The notes under the pieces were generated by a model. The model saw nothing but the letters and a program-made list of their open reading frames with translations. It was not told where the DNA came from and made no database searches. A DNA stretch of 38,174 bases from Clostridia bacterium (GTDB lineage Bacteria > Bacillota > Clostridia > Christensenellales > Borkfalkiaceae). Within the stretch, counting starts at the first letter, position 1; the number at the start of each line of letters is the position of its first letter. Positions 24,800 through 33,796 of the stretch are shown in pieces. The stretch is taken from contig JAFWXT010000009.1 in assembly GCA_017522945.1 (NCBI GenBank), positions 1-38,174 of the forward strand, in the 5' to 3' direction. The position numbers and the translations under genes are program-made.

Positions 24800-27091
24800 A
24801 TGCAATTAATTATAGTTGAATCGCCATCAAAAGCGAAAACGATTGAAAAGTATTTAAAAGGAAAGTATAAGGTTGACGCGAGCGAAGGGCACGTTAGAGA
24901 TTTACCTGAAAAAAGGCTTGGCGTTAACGTTTTAGATAACTTTGAACCAAACTACGTAGTTACAGCCGATAAAAAGCAAACTATAAAGCGTTTGAGCGAA
25001 AAAGTTGCAAAGGCAGATAAAGTTTATCTCGCAACCGACCCCGACCGTGAAGGTGAGGCTATTTCGTGGCATTTGATGGAAGTTTTAAAACTTCAAGGTA
25101 AAGCGCAAAGAATAGTTTTTAACGAAGTTAGTGAAAAAGCTATAAAAAAAGCTCTTGCCGAACCGCGTGAAATCAATCAAAATTTAGTTGACTCTCAACA
25201 AGCGCGCCGTGTTTTAGACCGTTTAGTTGGTTATAAACTAAGTCCGTTACTTTGTAAACGCATTAAAGACGGATTGTCGGCAGGTAGAGTACAATCTGTT
25301 ACTCTTCGATTAATCGTTGATAGAGAAAAAGAAATAAAAGGTTTTAACCCACAAGAATACTGGCATTTAGTTGCTACTTTAAAAGCGGGCAATCCGCCAC
25401 AATTTAAGGCGCTTTTAACCGAGAAAAACGGCAAAAAATTTAAGCCTACTTGTAAAGAAGAAGCCGATAAGGTTACCGAAATTTTAAAAAATGGTAATTT
25501 TATCGTTAAAGATTGCAAAAAAACCGTAGTAAAATCTCATCCATTGCCACCTTTTACAACGAGTACGATGCAACAGGACGCTTCTAATAAGCTAAATATG
25601 ACTTCACCGGTTATTATGTCGGTAGCGCAACATCTTTACGAGGGCGTTGAAACACCAAAAGGGCATTTAGCGTTGGTAACCTATATTAGAACGGATTCGG
25701 TACGCGTTAGCGTTGACGCGCAAAATAGCGCTCGTGAATTTATTTTAGATAAATTTGGCGGTGAATATTTACCTAAAAAGCCAAACGTATATAAATCAAA
25801 GAGCAATAGCCAAGACGCGCACGAAGCAATTCGTCCTATCGACCTTTCAGTAACACCTGAAAGCGTTAAGGGTATTTTGGATAAAAATCACTATAATTTA
25901 TATAAACTTATTTACGACCGTTTCCTTGCTTCTCAAATGACCGACGCGGTTTATAACCAAGTTAAAATTGAAGTGGAAAATAGCGGTTACGTATTTAAAA
26001 CGAGTGGTAAAACCGTTAAATTTAAGGGTTTTACTGCGGTTTACGACGATTATAAGAAGGAAGAAGAAGATACAGAAGAAAGTAAAAATTTACCAAACGT
26101 TGAAGTTGGCGACGAATTAAAACTTTCAAAACTTGAAAGCGAGCAAAAATTCACAAAGCCACCCGTTCGTTTTACCGATGCTTCACTCGTTAAAATTATG
26201 GAAGATAAGGGCATAGGCAGACCTTCTACCTACGCTTCAATTATTTCAGTTTTAACAAAGCGCAAATATACCACTAAAGAAGGTAGATTTTTAGTTCCTA
26301 CTGAAATGGCGTTTAACATAACCGATATTTTGGTTAAGTATTTTCCAGATATTATGGACGTTGGTTTTACCGCTAATATGGAAGATAAGCTCGACGATAT
26401 TGAAAACGGCGGTAAGGACTGGCGTAAACTAATAGGAGACTTTTATCCCGCTTTTGCCGACCAACTTTCAAAGGCTGTTAAAGACGGAGATGAAACCACT
26501 GATTTCGTATGCGAAAAATGTGGCGCACCTATGGTTAGAAAAAAGGGTAGATACGGTAAATATCTTGCTTGTTCAAACTATCCAGAATGTTCGAATATTC
26601 GTCCTGAAAACGTTGAACAGTCGGATGAAATATGTGAAAAATGCGGTGCTACTATGATATACAAAACGGGCAAATTTGGTAAATTCCTTGCTTGCCCTAA
26701 TTATCCAACTTGTTCAAATATTAAGCCGTTAAATGAAGAAAAATGTGAAGAAAAGTGTGAAAAATGCGGTGGCGAAACGGTTGTTAAAAAGGGTAAGTTC
26801 GGTAAATATTTATATTGTAAAACTTGTAAAAATACAAAAAGTTTGGCTGAAGATGCCGGTATTTGTCCAATATGTCACAATCCAACGAGAAAAATGGCTT
26901 CTAAGGGTGGAAAAACTTTCTATGGTTGCTCGCACTATCCAGAATGTAGTTTTATGAGTTGGGATATGCCAACTGGCGATATTTGCCCAACTTGCGGTAA
27001 GTTTTTAGTATATTCAAAAGATGGAAAAACGATGCGTTGCTCGGATAAGGAATGTAGCTACGCAGTTAAAGTGAAAAATGCAAAACAATAA
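24800..27091 (+). CDS. topA: DNA topoisomerase I with five C-terminal zinc fingers
   Basis: Type IA topoisomerase relaxing negative supercoils, 763 aa. The TOPRIM domain opens with LIIVESPSKAKTIEKYL and has the acidic ATDPDREGEA motif (about residue 76). The catalytic Tyr is in TYIRTDSVRVS at about residue 295, followed by the gate-domain GIGRPSTYASII. The C-terminal 190 residues contain five four-Cys modules (first CxxC at about residue 572, last about 736). GGAG lies 10 bases before the ATG. Its end overlaps trmFO by 14 bases. Confidence 0.97.
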   Translation: MQLIIVESPSKAKTIEKYLKGKYKVDASEGHVRDLPEKRLGVNVLDNFEPNYVVTADKKQTIKRLSEKVAKADKVYLATDPDREGEAISWHLMEVLKLQGKAQRIVFNEVSEKAIKKALAEPREINQNLVDSQQARRVLDRLVGYKLSPLLCKRIKDGLSAGRVQSVTLRLIVDREKEIKGFNPQEYWHLVATLKAGNPPQFKALLTEKNGKKFKPTCKEEADKVTEILKNGNFIVKDCKKTVVKSHPLPPFTTSTMQQDASNKLNMTSPVIMSVAQHLYEGVETPKGHLALVTYIRTDSVRVSVDAQNSAREFILDKFGGEYLPKKPNVYKSKSNSQDAHEAIRPIDLSVTPESVKGILDKNHYNLYKLIYDRFLASQMTDAVYNQVKIEVENSGYVFKTSGKTVKFKGFTAVYDDYKKEEEDTEESKNLPNVEVGDELKLSKLESEQKFTKPPVRFTDASLVKIMEDKGIGRPSTYASIISVLTKRKYTTKEGRFLVPTEMAFNITDILVKYFPDIMDVGFTANMEDKLDDIENGGKDWRKLIGDFYPAFADQLSKAVKDGDETTDFVCEKCGAPMVRKKGRYGKYLACSNYPECSNIRPENVEQSDEICEKCGATMIYKTGKFGKFLACPNYPTCSNIKPLNEEKCEEKCEKCGGETVVKKGKFGKYLYCKTCKNTKSLAEDAGICPICHNPTRKMASKGGKTFYGCSHYPECSFMSWDMPTGDICPTCGKFLVYSKDGKTMRCSDKECSYAVKVKNAKQ

Positions 27092-28397
27092 AACAGTAAA
27101 CGTAATAGGTGGCGGTCTTGCAGGTAGCGAATGCGCGTATTATTTAGCCCGCCACGGAATAAAAGTTAATTTATACGACATAAAACCAAAGGCTTTTACG
27201 CCAGCACATAAAAGCGAATATTTTGGCGAACTCGTTTGTTCAAATTCATTAAAATCAAACGACGTTTACGGCAACGCGTGTGGGCTTTTAAAAGAAGAAA
27301 TGCGAATGCTTGGCAGTTTAATTATCGACTGCGCGGATAAAACGCGCGTACCTGCAGGCAACGCTTTAGCCGTTGACCGCGAAAGGTTTGCCGAGCTTAT
27401 AACTAAAAAGCTTAAAGAACAAGAAAATATCACCTTTATAAGCGAAGAAGTTACAGATATTAACGCTAACCAATTAACGGTAGTAGCCACAGGTCCTTTA
27501 ACTACAGGTGCTTTATGTGACAACATAAAGAAATTAACGGGCGCATTTTATTTTTTCGATGCGGCAGCGCCTATAGTTTTGGGCGAAAGTATCGATATGG
27601 ATAACGCATTTATTTGCGATAGATATGGTGAAGATGGTAAGGGTGACTATATAAATTGTCCTATGGACAAGGAAACATACGAAGTATTTTATAACGAACT
27701 TATAAATGCAAAGCGCGCTCCTCTTCACGATTTTGAAAATAGTAAGGTTTTTGAAGGCTGTATGCCAGTTGAAGTAATGGCTTCTCGCGGGGTTGATACC
27801 TTGCGTTTCGGTCCGTTAAAGCCGGCAGGGCTAACCGACCCTAAAACAGGAAGATGGCCTTACGCTTGTTTGCAACTTCGTAAAGAGAACGTACAGGGTA
27901 GCATGTATAACTTAGTAGGTTTTCAAACTAACCTATTATTTGGTGAACAAAAGCGAATTTTTTCGCTATTTCCAGCTTTAAAAAACGCAGAATTCGTGCG
28001 TTACGGAGTTATGCATAAAAATACCTTTATCGACGCTCCAAAATCGCTAAATAAGTATTATCAACTTAAAAATAGCGAAAATATTTATTTTGCGGGGCAA
28101 ATTACAGGTGTTGAAGGGTACGTTGAAAGCGCCTCTTCCGGGCTTTCTTGTGCTATAAATATTTTGCGTAAGCTAAATGGAAAAGAGCCTATTGAATGGA
28201 ATTATAAAACAGTATCGGGTGCGCTAGCTTGTTATATAAGCACACCCAATACAAATTTTCAACCAATGAATGCTAATTTTGGCATTTTAGAACCCGTTTA
28301 TAACCTTGATAAACGCAAAAAAGATTTAAAGAAGCAGATGATGGCAGAGCGTTCGCTCGCAGAAATAAAGAGTATTTTAGAGAGGATTAACGATTAG
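27078..28397 (+). CDS. trmFO: tRNA uridine-54 C5-methyltransferase TrmFO
   Basis: Folate/FAD-dependent enzyme (Gid family) making ribothymidine 54 in the T loop, 439 aa, normal length. The N-terminal FAD motif [16 protein letters not shown] is followed by family signatures [25 protein letters not shown] and, near the C-terminus, [20 protein letters not shown]. It overlaps topA by 14 bases and is followed by hslV one base after its TAG. The topA-trmFO-hslV-hslU order is the Bacillus cod-operon order without the xerC-like gene. Confidence 0.97.
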   Translation: MQNNKTVNVIGGGLAGSECAYYLARHGIKVNLYDIKPKAFTPAHKSEYFGELVCSNSLKSNDVYGNACGLLKEEMRMLGSLIIDCADKTRVPAGNALAVDRERFAELITKKLKEQENITFISEEVTDINANQLTVVATGPLTTGALCDNIKKLTGAFYFFDAAAPIVLGESIDMDNAFICDRYGEDGKGDYINCPMDKETYEVFYNELINAKRAPLHDFENSKVFEGCMPVEVMASRGVDTLRFGPLKPAGLTDPKTGRWPYACLQLRKENVQGSMYNLVGFQTNLLFGEQKRIFSLFPALKNAEFVRYGVMHKNTFIDAPKSLNKYYQLKNSENIYFAGQITGVEGYVESASSGLSCAINILRKLNGKEPIEWNYKTVSGALACYISTPNTNFQPMNANFGILEPVYNLDKRKKDLKKQMMAERSLAEIKSILERIND

Positions 28398-28398
28398 T

Positions 28399-28938
28399 AT
28401 GGAAAGTCAATTTCGCGGAACAACCATTTGCGGTGTAAAGCGCAATGGAAAAACAGCTATTGCAGGTGACGGACAAGTAACTTTAAGTGAAAGTATCGTT
28501 TTTAAAAGCAATGCTGTAAAAGTAAGAAGAATTTATAACGACAAAGTAATTTTAGGTTTTGCCGGCGGTGTAGCCGACGCATTTACCTTAACCGAAAGAT
28601 TTGAAGGTATGTTGAATAAATATTCGGGAAATCTTATGCGTAGCGCGGTTGAACTTGCCGAGCTTTGGCGTAACGATAAATTACCAAGAAGGCTTGAAGC
28701 AATGATGATAGTTGCAGATAAGGATAATATGTTCATATTGTCGGGTTCTGGCGACGTAATCGAGCCTGACGGTGGAGTATGTGCGATAGGAAGCGGTGGA
28801 AACTACGCGTTAGCTGCTGCGCGCGCACTTTATGAAGAAACTGATTTTGACGCGCCAACTATTGCTAAAAAGGCGCTTAATATCGCTTCGAGAATATGTA
28901 TATTTACCAACGATAATATTACCGTTGAAGAAGTGTAA
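28399..28938 (+). CDS. hslV: ATP-dependent protease subunit HslV
   Basis: Proteasome-related peptidase subunit of the HslVU protease, 179 aa. The short leader MESQFRG precedes the Thr-Thr that becomes the catalytic N-terminus after processing, as in Bacillus CodW. Other family motifs are [31 protein letters not shown] and an [12 protein letters not shown] segment. The ATG follows the trmFO stop by one base, and hslU follows after 18 bases with its own AAGGGGG. Confidence 0.97.
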   Translation: MESQFRGTTICGVKRNGKTAIAGDGQVTLSESIVFKSNAVKVRRIYNDKVILGFAGGVADAFTLTERFEGMLNKYSGNLMRSAVELAELWRNDKLPRRLEAMMIVADKDNMFILSGSGDVIEPDGGVCAIGSGGNYALAAARALYEETDFDAPTIAKKALNIASRICIFTNDNITVEEV

Positions 28939-28956
28939 TTTAAGGGGGTAAAAGTT

Positions 28957-30267
28957 ATGAATTATACACCAAGACAGATAGTTGCCGAGCTTGATAAATA
29001 TATTATTGGTCAAGATAAAGCAAAAAGAGCGGTTGCAGTTGCATTTCGTAACCGTTACCGTCGCAGTAAACTTTCACTTGATATGATGAGTGAAGTTACA
29101 CCTAAAAATATTATAATGAAAGGGCCTACCGGCGTTGGTAAAACCGAAATTGCAAGAAGACTTGCGCGTTTGGTAAAAGCACCTTTTATTAAGGTTGAAG
29201 CTACTAAATATACCGAAGTTGGTTACGTTGGCAGAGACGTTGAATCTATGATAAGAGATTTAGTTGAAAGTTCAATCCGTTTAGTGCGCGAAGAATATAT
29301 GAAATCTGTAAACGAACGCGCAGAAGCGGTTGCTTTCAAACGTCTTTCAAAAATTGTTTGCGCTATTCTTAATACGAATAGAGCCGAAGGCGTTGAAGAA
29401 GTTAATCCAAATCAAACCTTAAACGGTTTATCCGCAGGTATTTATGATGAAATGCAGGTTGAAATTGAAGTTAAAGATCAACCAAAATCGATGGAACTTA
29501 TACCTGGTGGTGCTGAAATCAATATAGGTAGCATTTTTGGTGACGCTTTACCAAAGCGTATGAAGAAGAAAAAAATGACCGTTAAAGAAGCTAAAAAGAT
29601 TTTGATTGAAGAAGAATCTGAAAAGCTTATCGATGAAGATGCAGTTGTTAGCGAAGGTGTAAGACGCGCCGAACAAGAAGGTATTATATTTATCGACGAA
29701 ATTGATAAAATAGCAGGTAATTCAAACCGTAACGGTGGACCTGACGTTTCTCGCGAAGGCGTTCAAAGGGATATTTTACCGATAGTAGAAGGCTGTACCG
29801 TTCAAACAAAATACGGACCTGTTAAAACCGATTATATTTTATTTATCGCGGCAGGGGCTTTCCACGTTTCCTCAGTTCAAGATTTAATTCCCGAACTTCA
29901 AGGTAGATTTCCAGTTCTCGTTGAACTTTCAAGTTTAACCAAAGATGATTTTGTTAAAATTTTAACAACGCCAAAGAATGCTATAACTATTCAATATACT
30001 ACCTTACTTGAAGTTGATAACGTAAAACTTCTATTCACGCAAGACGCTATTGAAGAAATTGCAACTTTATCTGAAGCAATCAATGAAAGAACTGAAGATA
30101 TAGGGGCAAGAAGACTTCATACGGTTATGGAAAATTTACTTGAAGATATTTCATTCAACGCAGGTGGCGACCACCCGATGATTGAAGTAACTATCGACAA
30201 AAAATACGTTGACGAACATTTAGAAGCAATCGTTCGTAACCAAAATCTTAAAAAATATATTTTATAA
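28957..30267 (+). CDS. hslU: HslU ATPase, unfoldase of HslVU
   Basis: AAA+ unfoldase that feeds substrates to HslV, 436 aa. The N-terminus YTPRQIVAELDKYIIGQ is diagnostic. Walker A is GPTGVGKT (about residue 53), then the pore loop VGYVGRDVE, the intermediate domain (about 110-225), Walker B IIFIDEIDKIA and the sensor/arginine region. The C-terminal tail NLKKYIL, which docks into HslV, is intact. Confidence 0.97.
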   Translation: MNYTPRQIVAELDKYIIGQDKAKRAVAVAFRNRYRRSKLSLDMMSEVTPKNIIMKGPTGVGKTEIARRLARLVKAPFIKVEATKYTEVGYVGRDVESMIRDLVESSIRLVREEYMKSVNERAEAVAFKRLSKIVCAILNTNRAEGVEEVNPNQTLNGLSAGIYDEMQVEIEVKDQPKSMELIPGGAEINIGSIFGDALPKRMKKKKMTVKEAKKILIEEESEKLIDEDAVVSEGVRRAEQEGIIFIDEIDKIAGNSNRNGGPDVSREGVQRDILPIVEGCTVQTKYGPVKTDYILFIAAGAFHVSSVQDLIPELQGRFPVLVELSSLTKDDFVKILTTPKNAITIQYTTLLEVDNVKLLFTQDAIEEIATLSEAINERTEDIGARRLHTVMENLLEDISFNAGGDHPMIEVTIDKKYVDEHLEAIVRNQNLKKYIL

Positions 30268-30350
30268 AAAAATGGCTTTATCACAATGAGCGGTTGATAA
30301 ATTCTATTTATAATCAATCGTTATTTGTAACGTTGCCAAAAGGATTTATT

Positions 30351-31604
30351 ATGATTAACGTACCAAAAGGAACGAAAGACGTTTTACCCGAACAATCTTA
30401 TAAATGGCACTATCTTGAAAAGATAATAAGCGAAGTAACTTCGCTATTTTGCCTTAAAGAAATTCGTACCCCAACCTTTGAACACACCGAACTATTTTTG
30501 CGTGGCGTAGGAGATACTACCGATATCGTTAATAAAGAAATGTATACCTTTAACGATAAGGGTAATAGAAGTATGACTTTAAAGCCCGAAGGAACGGCAG
30601 GCGTTGCGCGTTCTTTTATCGAAAACGGTTTATTTAACGGCGCAATGCCACTTAAAATGTACTATATTACACCCGTTTTTAGATATGAAAGGCCACAAGC
30701 GGGCAGACTTAGAGAGCACCACCAATTCGGTGTTGAAATTTACGGTGCTTCGGGCGCAGATATGGATGCTGAAGTAATTTTAATTGCTCATACCTTGCTT
30801 AAAAAGGCTGGACTTAACGTTGCTTTAAATATCAATTCGATAGGTTGTCCTAAGTGTAGAAAAGAATATAACGAAGCCTTTAAACAATATTTAAAGGGTA
30901 GTTACGATAAAATGTGTAAAGTTTGTCAAGAGCGCTATGAGAAAAATCCTTTAAGAATTTTAGACTGCAAGGAAGAAGGTTGTAAACTTCTTTGTGCAGA
31001 TGCGCCAAAGATTACCGATTATTTATGCGACGATTGTAAGGAGCATTTTGAAGGTTTAAAGAAACATTTATCACTTGCAGGACTTGAATATACGGTTAAT
31101 CCAAGTATAGTTCGCGGTCTTGATTATTACACACGCACGGTATTTGAATTCGTTACCACTGACTTGGGTTCGCAAGGCACGGTGTGTGGTGGCGGTAGAT
31201 ATGATAATTTAGTTGGTGAATTAGGTGGACCAAACCTTCCTTGTGTTGGTTTCGGTATGGGTATGGAAAGAATTTTAATGCTTATGGAAGCAAAGGGTAT
31301 TGAAATTCCAAATAACGACGTAGCCGACCTTTATTTAGCTACTATTGGCGATAAGGCGCGCGAAAAGGCGTTTGCTCTTTGTCATGAATTAAGGCTTTTA
31401 GGTGTTAGATGTGAAATCGACCATATGCAAAGGGGTATTAAACCACAATTTAAATATGCCGATAAAATAGGCGCAAAACAGGTAATAACCATAGGCGATA
31501 GTGAACTTGAAAGGGGTGAAGTAAACCTTAAAAATATGCTTACGCGTGAAGAGACTTGCGTTAAACTAAACGCAAGAGAAATAGCATCTTTAATATTAAA
31601 GTGA
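30351..31604 (+). CDS. hisS: Histidyl-tRNA synthetase
   Basis: Class II aminoacyl-tRNA synthetase charging tRNA-His, 417 aa from ATG 30351. I chose this start because AAAAGGA (30339-30345) precedes it at good distance and the protein then begins MINVPKGTKDVLP; a longer frame from TTG 30294 adds residues with no family resemblance. Motif 1 lies near FEHTELFLRGVG, motif 2 is FRYERPQAGRLREHHQFG, the HisA signature is GLDYYTRTVFEF, and motif 3 is GFGMGMERIL. The C-terminal 90 residues are the anticodon-binding domain. The gene overlaps the following one at GTGA. No T-box or leader ORF rich in His is seen upstream. Confidence 0.97.
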   Translation: MINVPKGTKDVLPEQSYKWHYLEKIISEVTSLFCLKEIRTPTFEHTELFLRGVGDTTDIVNKEMYTFNDKGNRSMTLKPEGTAGVARSFIENGLFNGAMPLKMYYITPVFRYERPQAGRLREHHQFGVEIYGASGADMDAEVILIAHTLLKKAGLNVALNINSIGCPKCRKEYNEAFKQYLKGSYDKMCKVCQERYEKNPLRILDCKEEGCKLLCADAPKITDYLCDDCKEHFEGLKKHLSLAGLEYTVNPSIVRGLDYYTRTVFEFVTTDLGSQGTVCGGGRYDNLVGELGGPNLPCVGFGMGMERILMLMEAKGIEIPNNDVADLYLATIGDKAREKAFALCHELRLLGVRCEIDHMQRGIKPQFKYADKIGAKQVITIGDSELERGEVNLKNMLTREETCVKLNAREIASLILK

Positions 31605-32266
31605 AATATATAATAAAGCGCTCGAAAAGGCGCAAAAACTTTGCGATTAAAATTTCGCAAAGTACGGGCGAGATAGTGGTTTACGCGCCATATAACGCAA
31701 CCAAAGAAAAAATTCAAAGCGTTGTAAATTCAAAGCGCGAATGGATAGAAAAATATACTAATATTACCGATAAACGCTTGAATTTATTACCAAGGCTGTT
31801 AGAAGGCGAAAAAATTTATATTGCAGGCGGTATTTATACAATTTCGTATAACGATGAAAACGTGGTTTTTTTACAAAACGACGGTAAAACCTTGTCGCTA
31901 CCAAGAAACAATTTAAAAGGTGGACTTAAAGCCTTTATTAAAAGCATATTTTTGCCATATATAACTCAAAAAACCGAGTATTTTACAAAAAAATGTGGGT
32001 TTAAATATCGCTTAGTAAGGCTAAAGTCAACAAGAAGAGTATGGGGTTCGTGTTCGGTTGATAACGTAATAAGTTATTCCCTTTCGCTTGCTTTAATCCC
32101 TGAAGATTTGTGCGATTATATAGTTTTACACGAACTTTGTCATACCGTTCAAAAAAACCATCAAAAGGCGTATTACCAACTTTTATGCTCGGTTTTGCCA
32201 GATTATAAGCAAAGACAAAATAAACTTAAAGAATTTAACGCCTACTGCCGTTTTTTAGGCGAATAA
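31601..32266 (+). CDS. YgjP-like (DUF45, M48-type) metallopeptidase
   Basis: 221-aa soluble protein. The zinc motif HELCH (in VLHELCHTVQKNH, about residue 180) plus the preceding RRVWGSCS segment define the DUF45/YgjP family of WLM-like putative metal-dependent hydrolases; substrate not known. The start is GTG 31601 within GTGA, overlapping the hisS stop, so translation is coupled. It is followed 8 bases later by dtd. Confidence 0.88.
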   Translation: MKYIIKRSKRRKNFAIKISQSTGEIVVYAPYNATKEKIQSVVNSKREWIEKYTNITDKRLNLLPRLLEGEKIYIAGGIYTISYNDENVVFLQNDGKTLSLPRNNLKGGLKAFIKSIFLPYITQKTEYFTKKCGFKYRLVRLKSTRRVWGSCSVDNVISYSLSLALIPEDLCDYIVLHELCHTVQKNHQKAYYQLLCSVLPDYKQRQNKLKEFNAYCRFLGE

Positions 32267-32274
32267 GGATAATT

Positions 32275-32724
32275 ATGAAAGCAGTTGTTCAAAGAGTAAC
32301 AAGCGCAAGTTTAACTTGTGAAAATAAACTAATTTCGTCAATAGACAATGGGTTAGTCATATATTTTGGCGTTGGCGTAGGCGACAACGAAAAACAAGCG
32401 GAATACCTTGCAAAAAAAGTTTGCGCATTAAGAATTTTTAGTGACGAAAATGGTAAAATGAATTTATCTTGCAAAGATTTAGGTTACGAAATTTTGTGCG
32501 TATCGCAGTTTACCTTGCTTGCCGACCTTGCTCACGGAAACAGACCAAGCTTTACTTTAGCTGAGCACCCCGAAAGAGCAAACGAGTTATATGAATATTT
32601 TTGTAAATGCCTTGAACAAAATGGTGTAGTTACTAAAAAAGGCGTTTTCGGTGGGGATATGACTATTAGTCAGGTAAATCAAGGTCCTGTTACTATCGTT
32701 TACGAAAACGTTGTGGCAAAATAG
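32275..32724 (+). CDS. dtd: D-aminoacyl-tRNA deacylase
   Basis: Proofreading enzyme that removes D-amino acids (and Gly from tRNA-Ala) from tRNA, 149 aa. It begins MKAVVQRVTSASL. The two active-site motifs SQFTL (about residue 79) and NQGPVT (about 138, the cross-subunit Gly-cisPro motif) are intact, as is GNRPSF. It closes the run of translation and proteolysis genes and is followed by a strong terminator. Confidence 0.96.
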   Translation: MKAVVQRVTSASLTCENKLISSIDNGLVIYFGVGVGDNEKQAEYLAKKVCALRIFSDENGKMNLSCKDLGYEILCVSQFTLLADLAHGNRPSFTLAEHPERANELYEYFCKCLEQNGVVTKKGVFGGDMTISQVNQGPVTIVYENVVAK

Positions 32725-32751
32725 AAAAATTTTAAAAGTAATTTATAAAAG

Positions 32752-32778
32752 CGTCAAGTTGTATTTGACGTTTTTTTT
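32752..32778 (+). terminator. Terminator after dtd
   Basis: CGTCAA (32752-32757) pairs with TTGACG (32765-32770) around a 7-base loop, followed by eight T. Confidence 0.85.
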
Positions 32779-32824
32779 GTTGGTATAAAATGAAGTTTCG
32801 CGGCGGTTTATGGGCGTTTTTTAT

Positions 32825-32855
32825 AAAAAAAACCCTTTACCTTAGGGGCAAAGGG
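32825..32855 (-). terminator. Terminator of the Cys/Tyr-rich repeat protein gene
   Basis: On the minus strand CCCTTT, one wobble-type position, CC pairs with GG, AAAGGG around CCTAA, followed by eight T. It lies 40 bases past the stop of the gene at 32896. Confidence 0.75.
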
Positions 32856-32895
32856 CTAAAATTTAGGATTTAACTATGAAAAAGGTCGTTAGTGA

Positions 32896-33264
32896 TTAGA
32901 ATATACAGTTAATAACAGCTAAAGCAGAAGTTGTTCTTTGGTGACAACTGCAGTGATTTCCACTACCATTTCTTGGATAATAGTTTGCAGTTAAAGTGCC
33001 GTTTTCAATTTGTCCTGCTGTTGATAGGGCAACTGGGTCGTAGTAATAACCGCCTTGGTTGCCATTTCTTCTACAACCACATTGATTTATATAACCGTTA
33101 GTAGCATAAAAAGCACCGTTACCGCCGTTTGCTAATTGGTTTGCATTAGCAAGCGCAGCTATAGTAGGGTCGTAGTAATAACCGCCTTGGTTGTAGCCGT
33201 ACAATCCATGGTGGTGGTTGCAATGTTGTCTTGGACATAATAAGTTAATTAAACAGGTACACAT
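32896..33264 (-). CDS. Small Cys/His/Gly/Tyr-rich protein with two NQGGYYYDP repeats
   Basis: 122-aa protein I do not recognise. It opens with a Cys/His-rich segment (MCTCLINLLCPRQHCNHHHG). Two repeats follow, each starting NQGGYYYDP and running about 30 residues (about 25-54 and 69-98), separated by CGCRRNG and ended by HCSCH. Nine Cys and several His pairs suggest metal binding or disulfide cross-linking; the composition is reminiscent of spore-coat or surface proteins, which is only an analogy. There is no signal peptide. GGAGAT precedes the ATG and a terminator follows, so it is a stand-alone gene and not a chance ORF. Confidence 0.65.
   Translation of the reverse strand: MCTCLINLLCPRQHCNHHHGLYGYNQGGYYYDPTIAALANANQLANGGNGAFYATNGYINQCGCRRNGNQGGYYYDPVALSTAGQIENGTLTANYYPRNGSGNHCSCHQRTTSALAVINCIF
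33035..33193 (-). repeat. 27-base direct repeat inside the repeat-protein gene
   Basis: The 27 bases at 33035-33061 and 33167-33193 are identical, encoding the NQGGYYYDP unit. Such perfect identity in two domains that otherwise differ suggests recent duplication or gene conversion. Confidence 0.9.
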
Positions 33265-33340
33265 ATTGTAAATCTCCGTATGTAAAAGGTAATTTTTTTT
33301 ATCTGTTTTTCTTATTAACTTATTCTTAATATATCATATG

Positions 33341-33360
33341 AACAAAAATAAATTTTTGTT
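33341..33360. promoter_or_regulatory. Palindrome in the divergent gap
   Basis: AACAAAAAT-AA-ATTTTTGTT, 9-base arms with a 2-base centre, sits between the divergent genes at 33264 and 33459 about 30 bases upstream of the plus-strand -35. It could be an operator. Confidence 0.35.
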
Positions 33361-33391
33361 AATAAAAAAATTAATTTAGCTTATAATTTAG

Positions 33392-33420
33392 TTGCTTTTT
33401 ATTTTTAATAGGTATAGAAT
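33392..33420 (+). promoter_or_regulatory. Promoter of the PII-like/antiporter operon
   Basis: TTGCTT (33392-33397) and TAGAAT (33415-33420) are 17 bases apart, 38 bases before the ATG at 33459. Confidence 0.5.
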
Positions 33421-33458
33421 AAAGTGGCTTACAAAAAAAAGGAAAGGAGTTTATATTT

Positions 33459-33794
33459 ATGAAGTACATGTTTCAAGTAATTTTAAGTAAGAACGAAAAT
33501 GCTTACGCGCTTTTCTCTGCTTTAAGAAGAGCAAACATTAAAGGTGTTGTATTACCTGCTCAAAGTTTAAAATCTGCATTATTAGATAATAAAGAAGAAC
33601 CTGTTCCAGCATTTACAGGGCTTCGCCACGTTGTTGAATACACTCACGATATGAACTATATTGTTTATTGCATTATTGATGAATCTCGCCTTGAAGAAGT
33701 TAAAACTATCGTAAGGGCAGTAACTGATGAAATCAAGCAAAAGGTTGGTATTATGTACGCAATGCCACTTGCATTTATCGAGGGGATTGAATAA
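33459..33794 (+). CDS. PII-like signalling protein paired with an antiporter
   Basis: 111-aa soluble protein whose length and pattern (MKYMFQVILSKNENAYALFSALRRANIKGVVL..., a variable middle loop, then a DESRLEEVKTIVRAV helix) fit the ferredoxin-like PII/CutA superfamily. It is not GlnB: the T-loop uridylylation Tyr region and nitrogen genes are absent. AAAGGAAAGGAG precedes it. The antiporter gene starts 2 bases after its stop, so it most likely binds and regulates that transporter, as PII-like proteins do for their partner transporters. The ligand is unknown. Confidence 0.65.
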   Translation: MKYMFQVILSKNENAYALFSALRRANIKGVVLPAQSLKSALLDNKEEPVPAFTGLRHVVEYTHDMNYIVYCIIDESRLEEVKTIVRAVTDEIKQKVGIMYAMPLAFIEGIE

Positions 33795-33796
33795 TA

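Noticed and set aside
30268..30350. T-box or His leader peptide before hisS
   Set aside because: Only 83 bases are available, there is no terminator, and the only short ORF (five codons) has no His.
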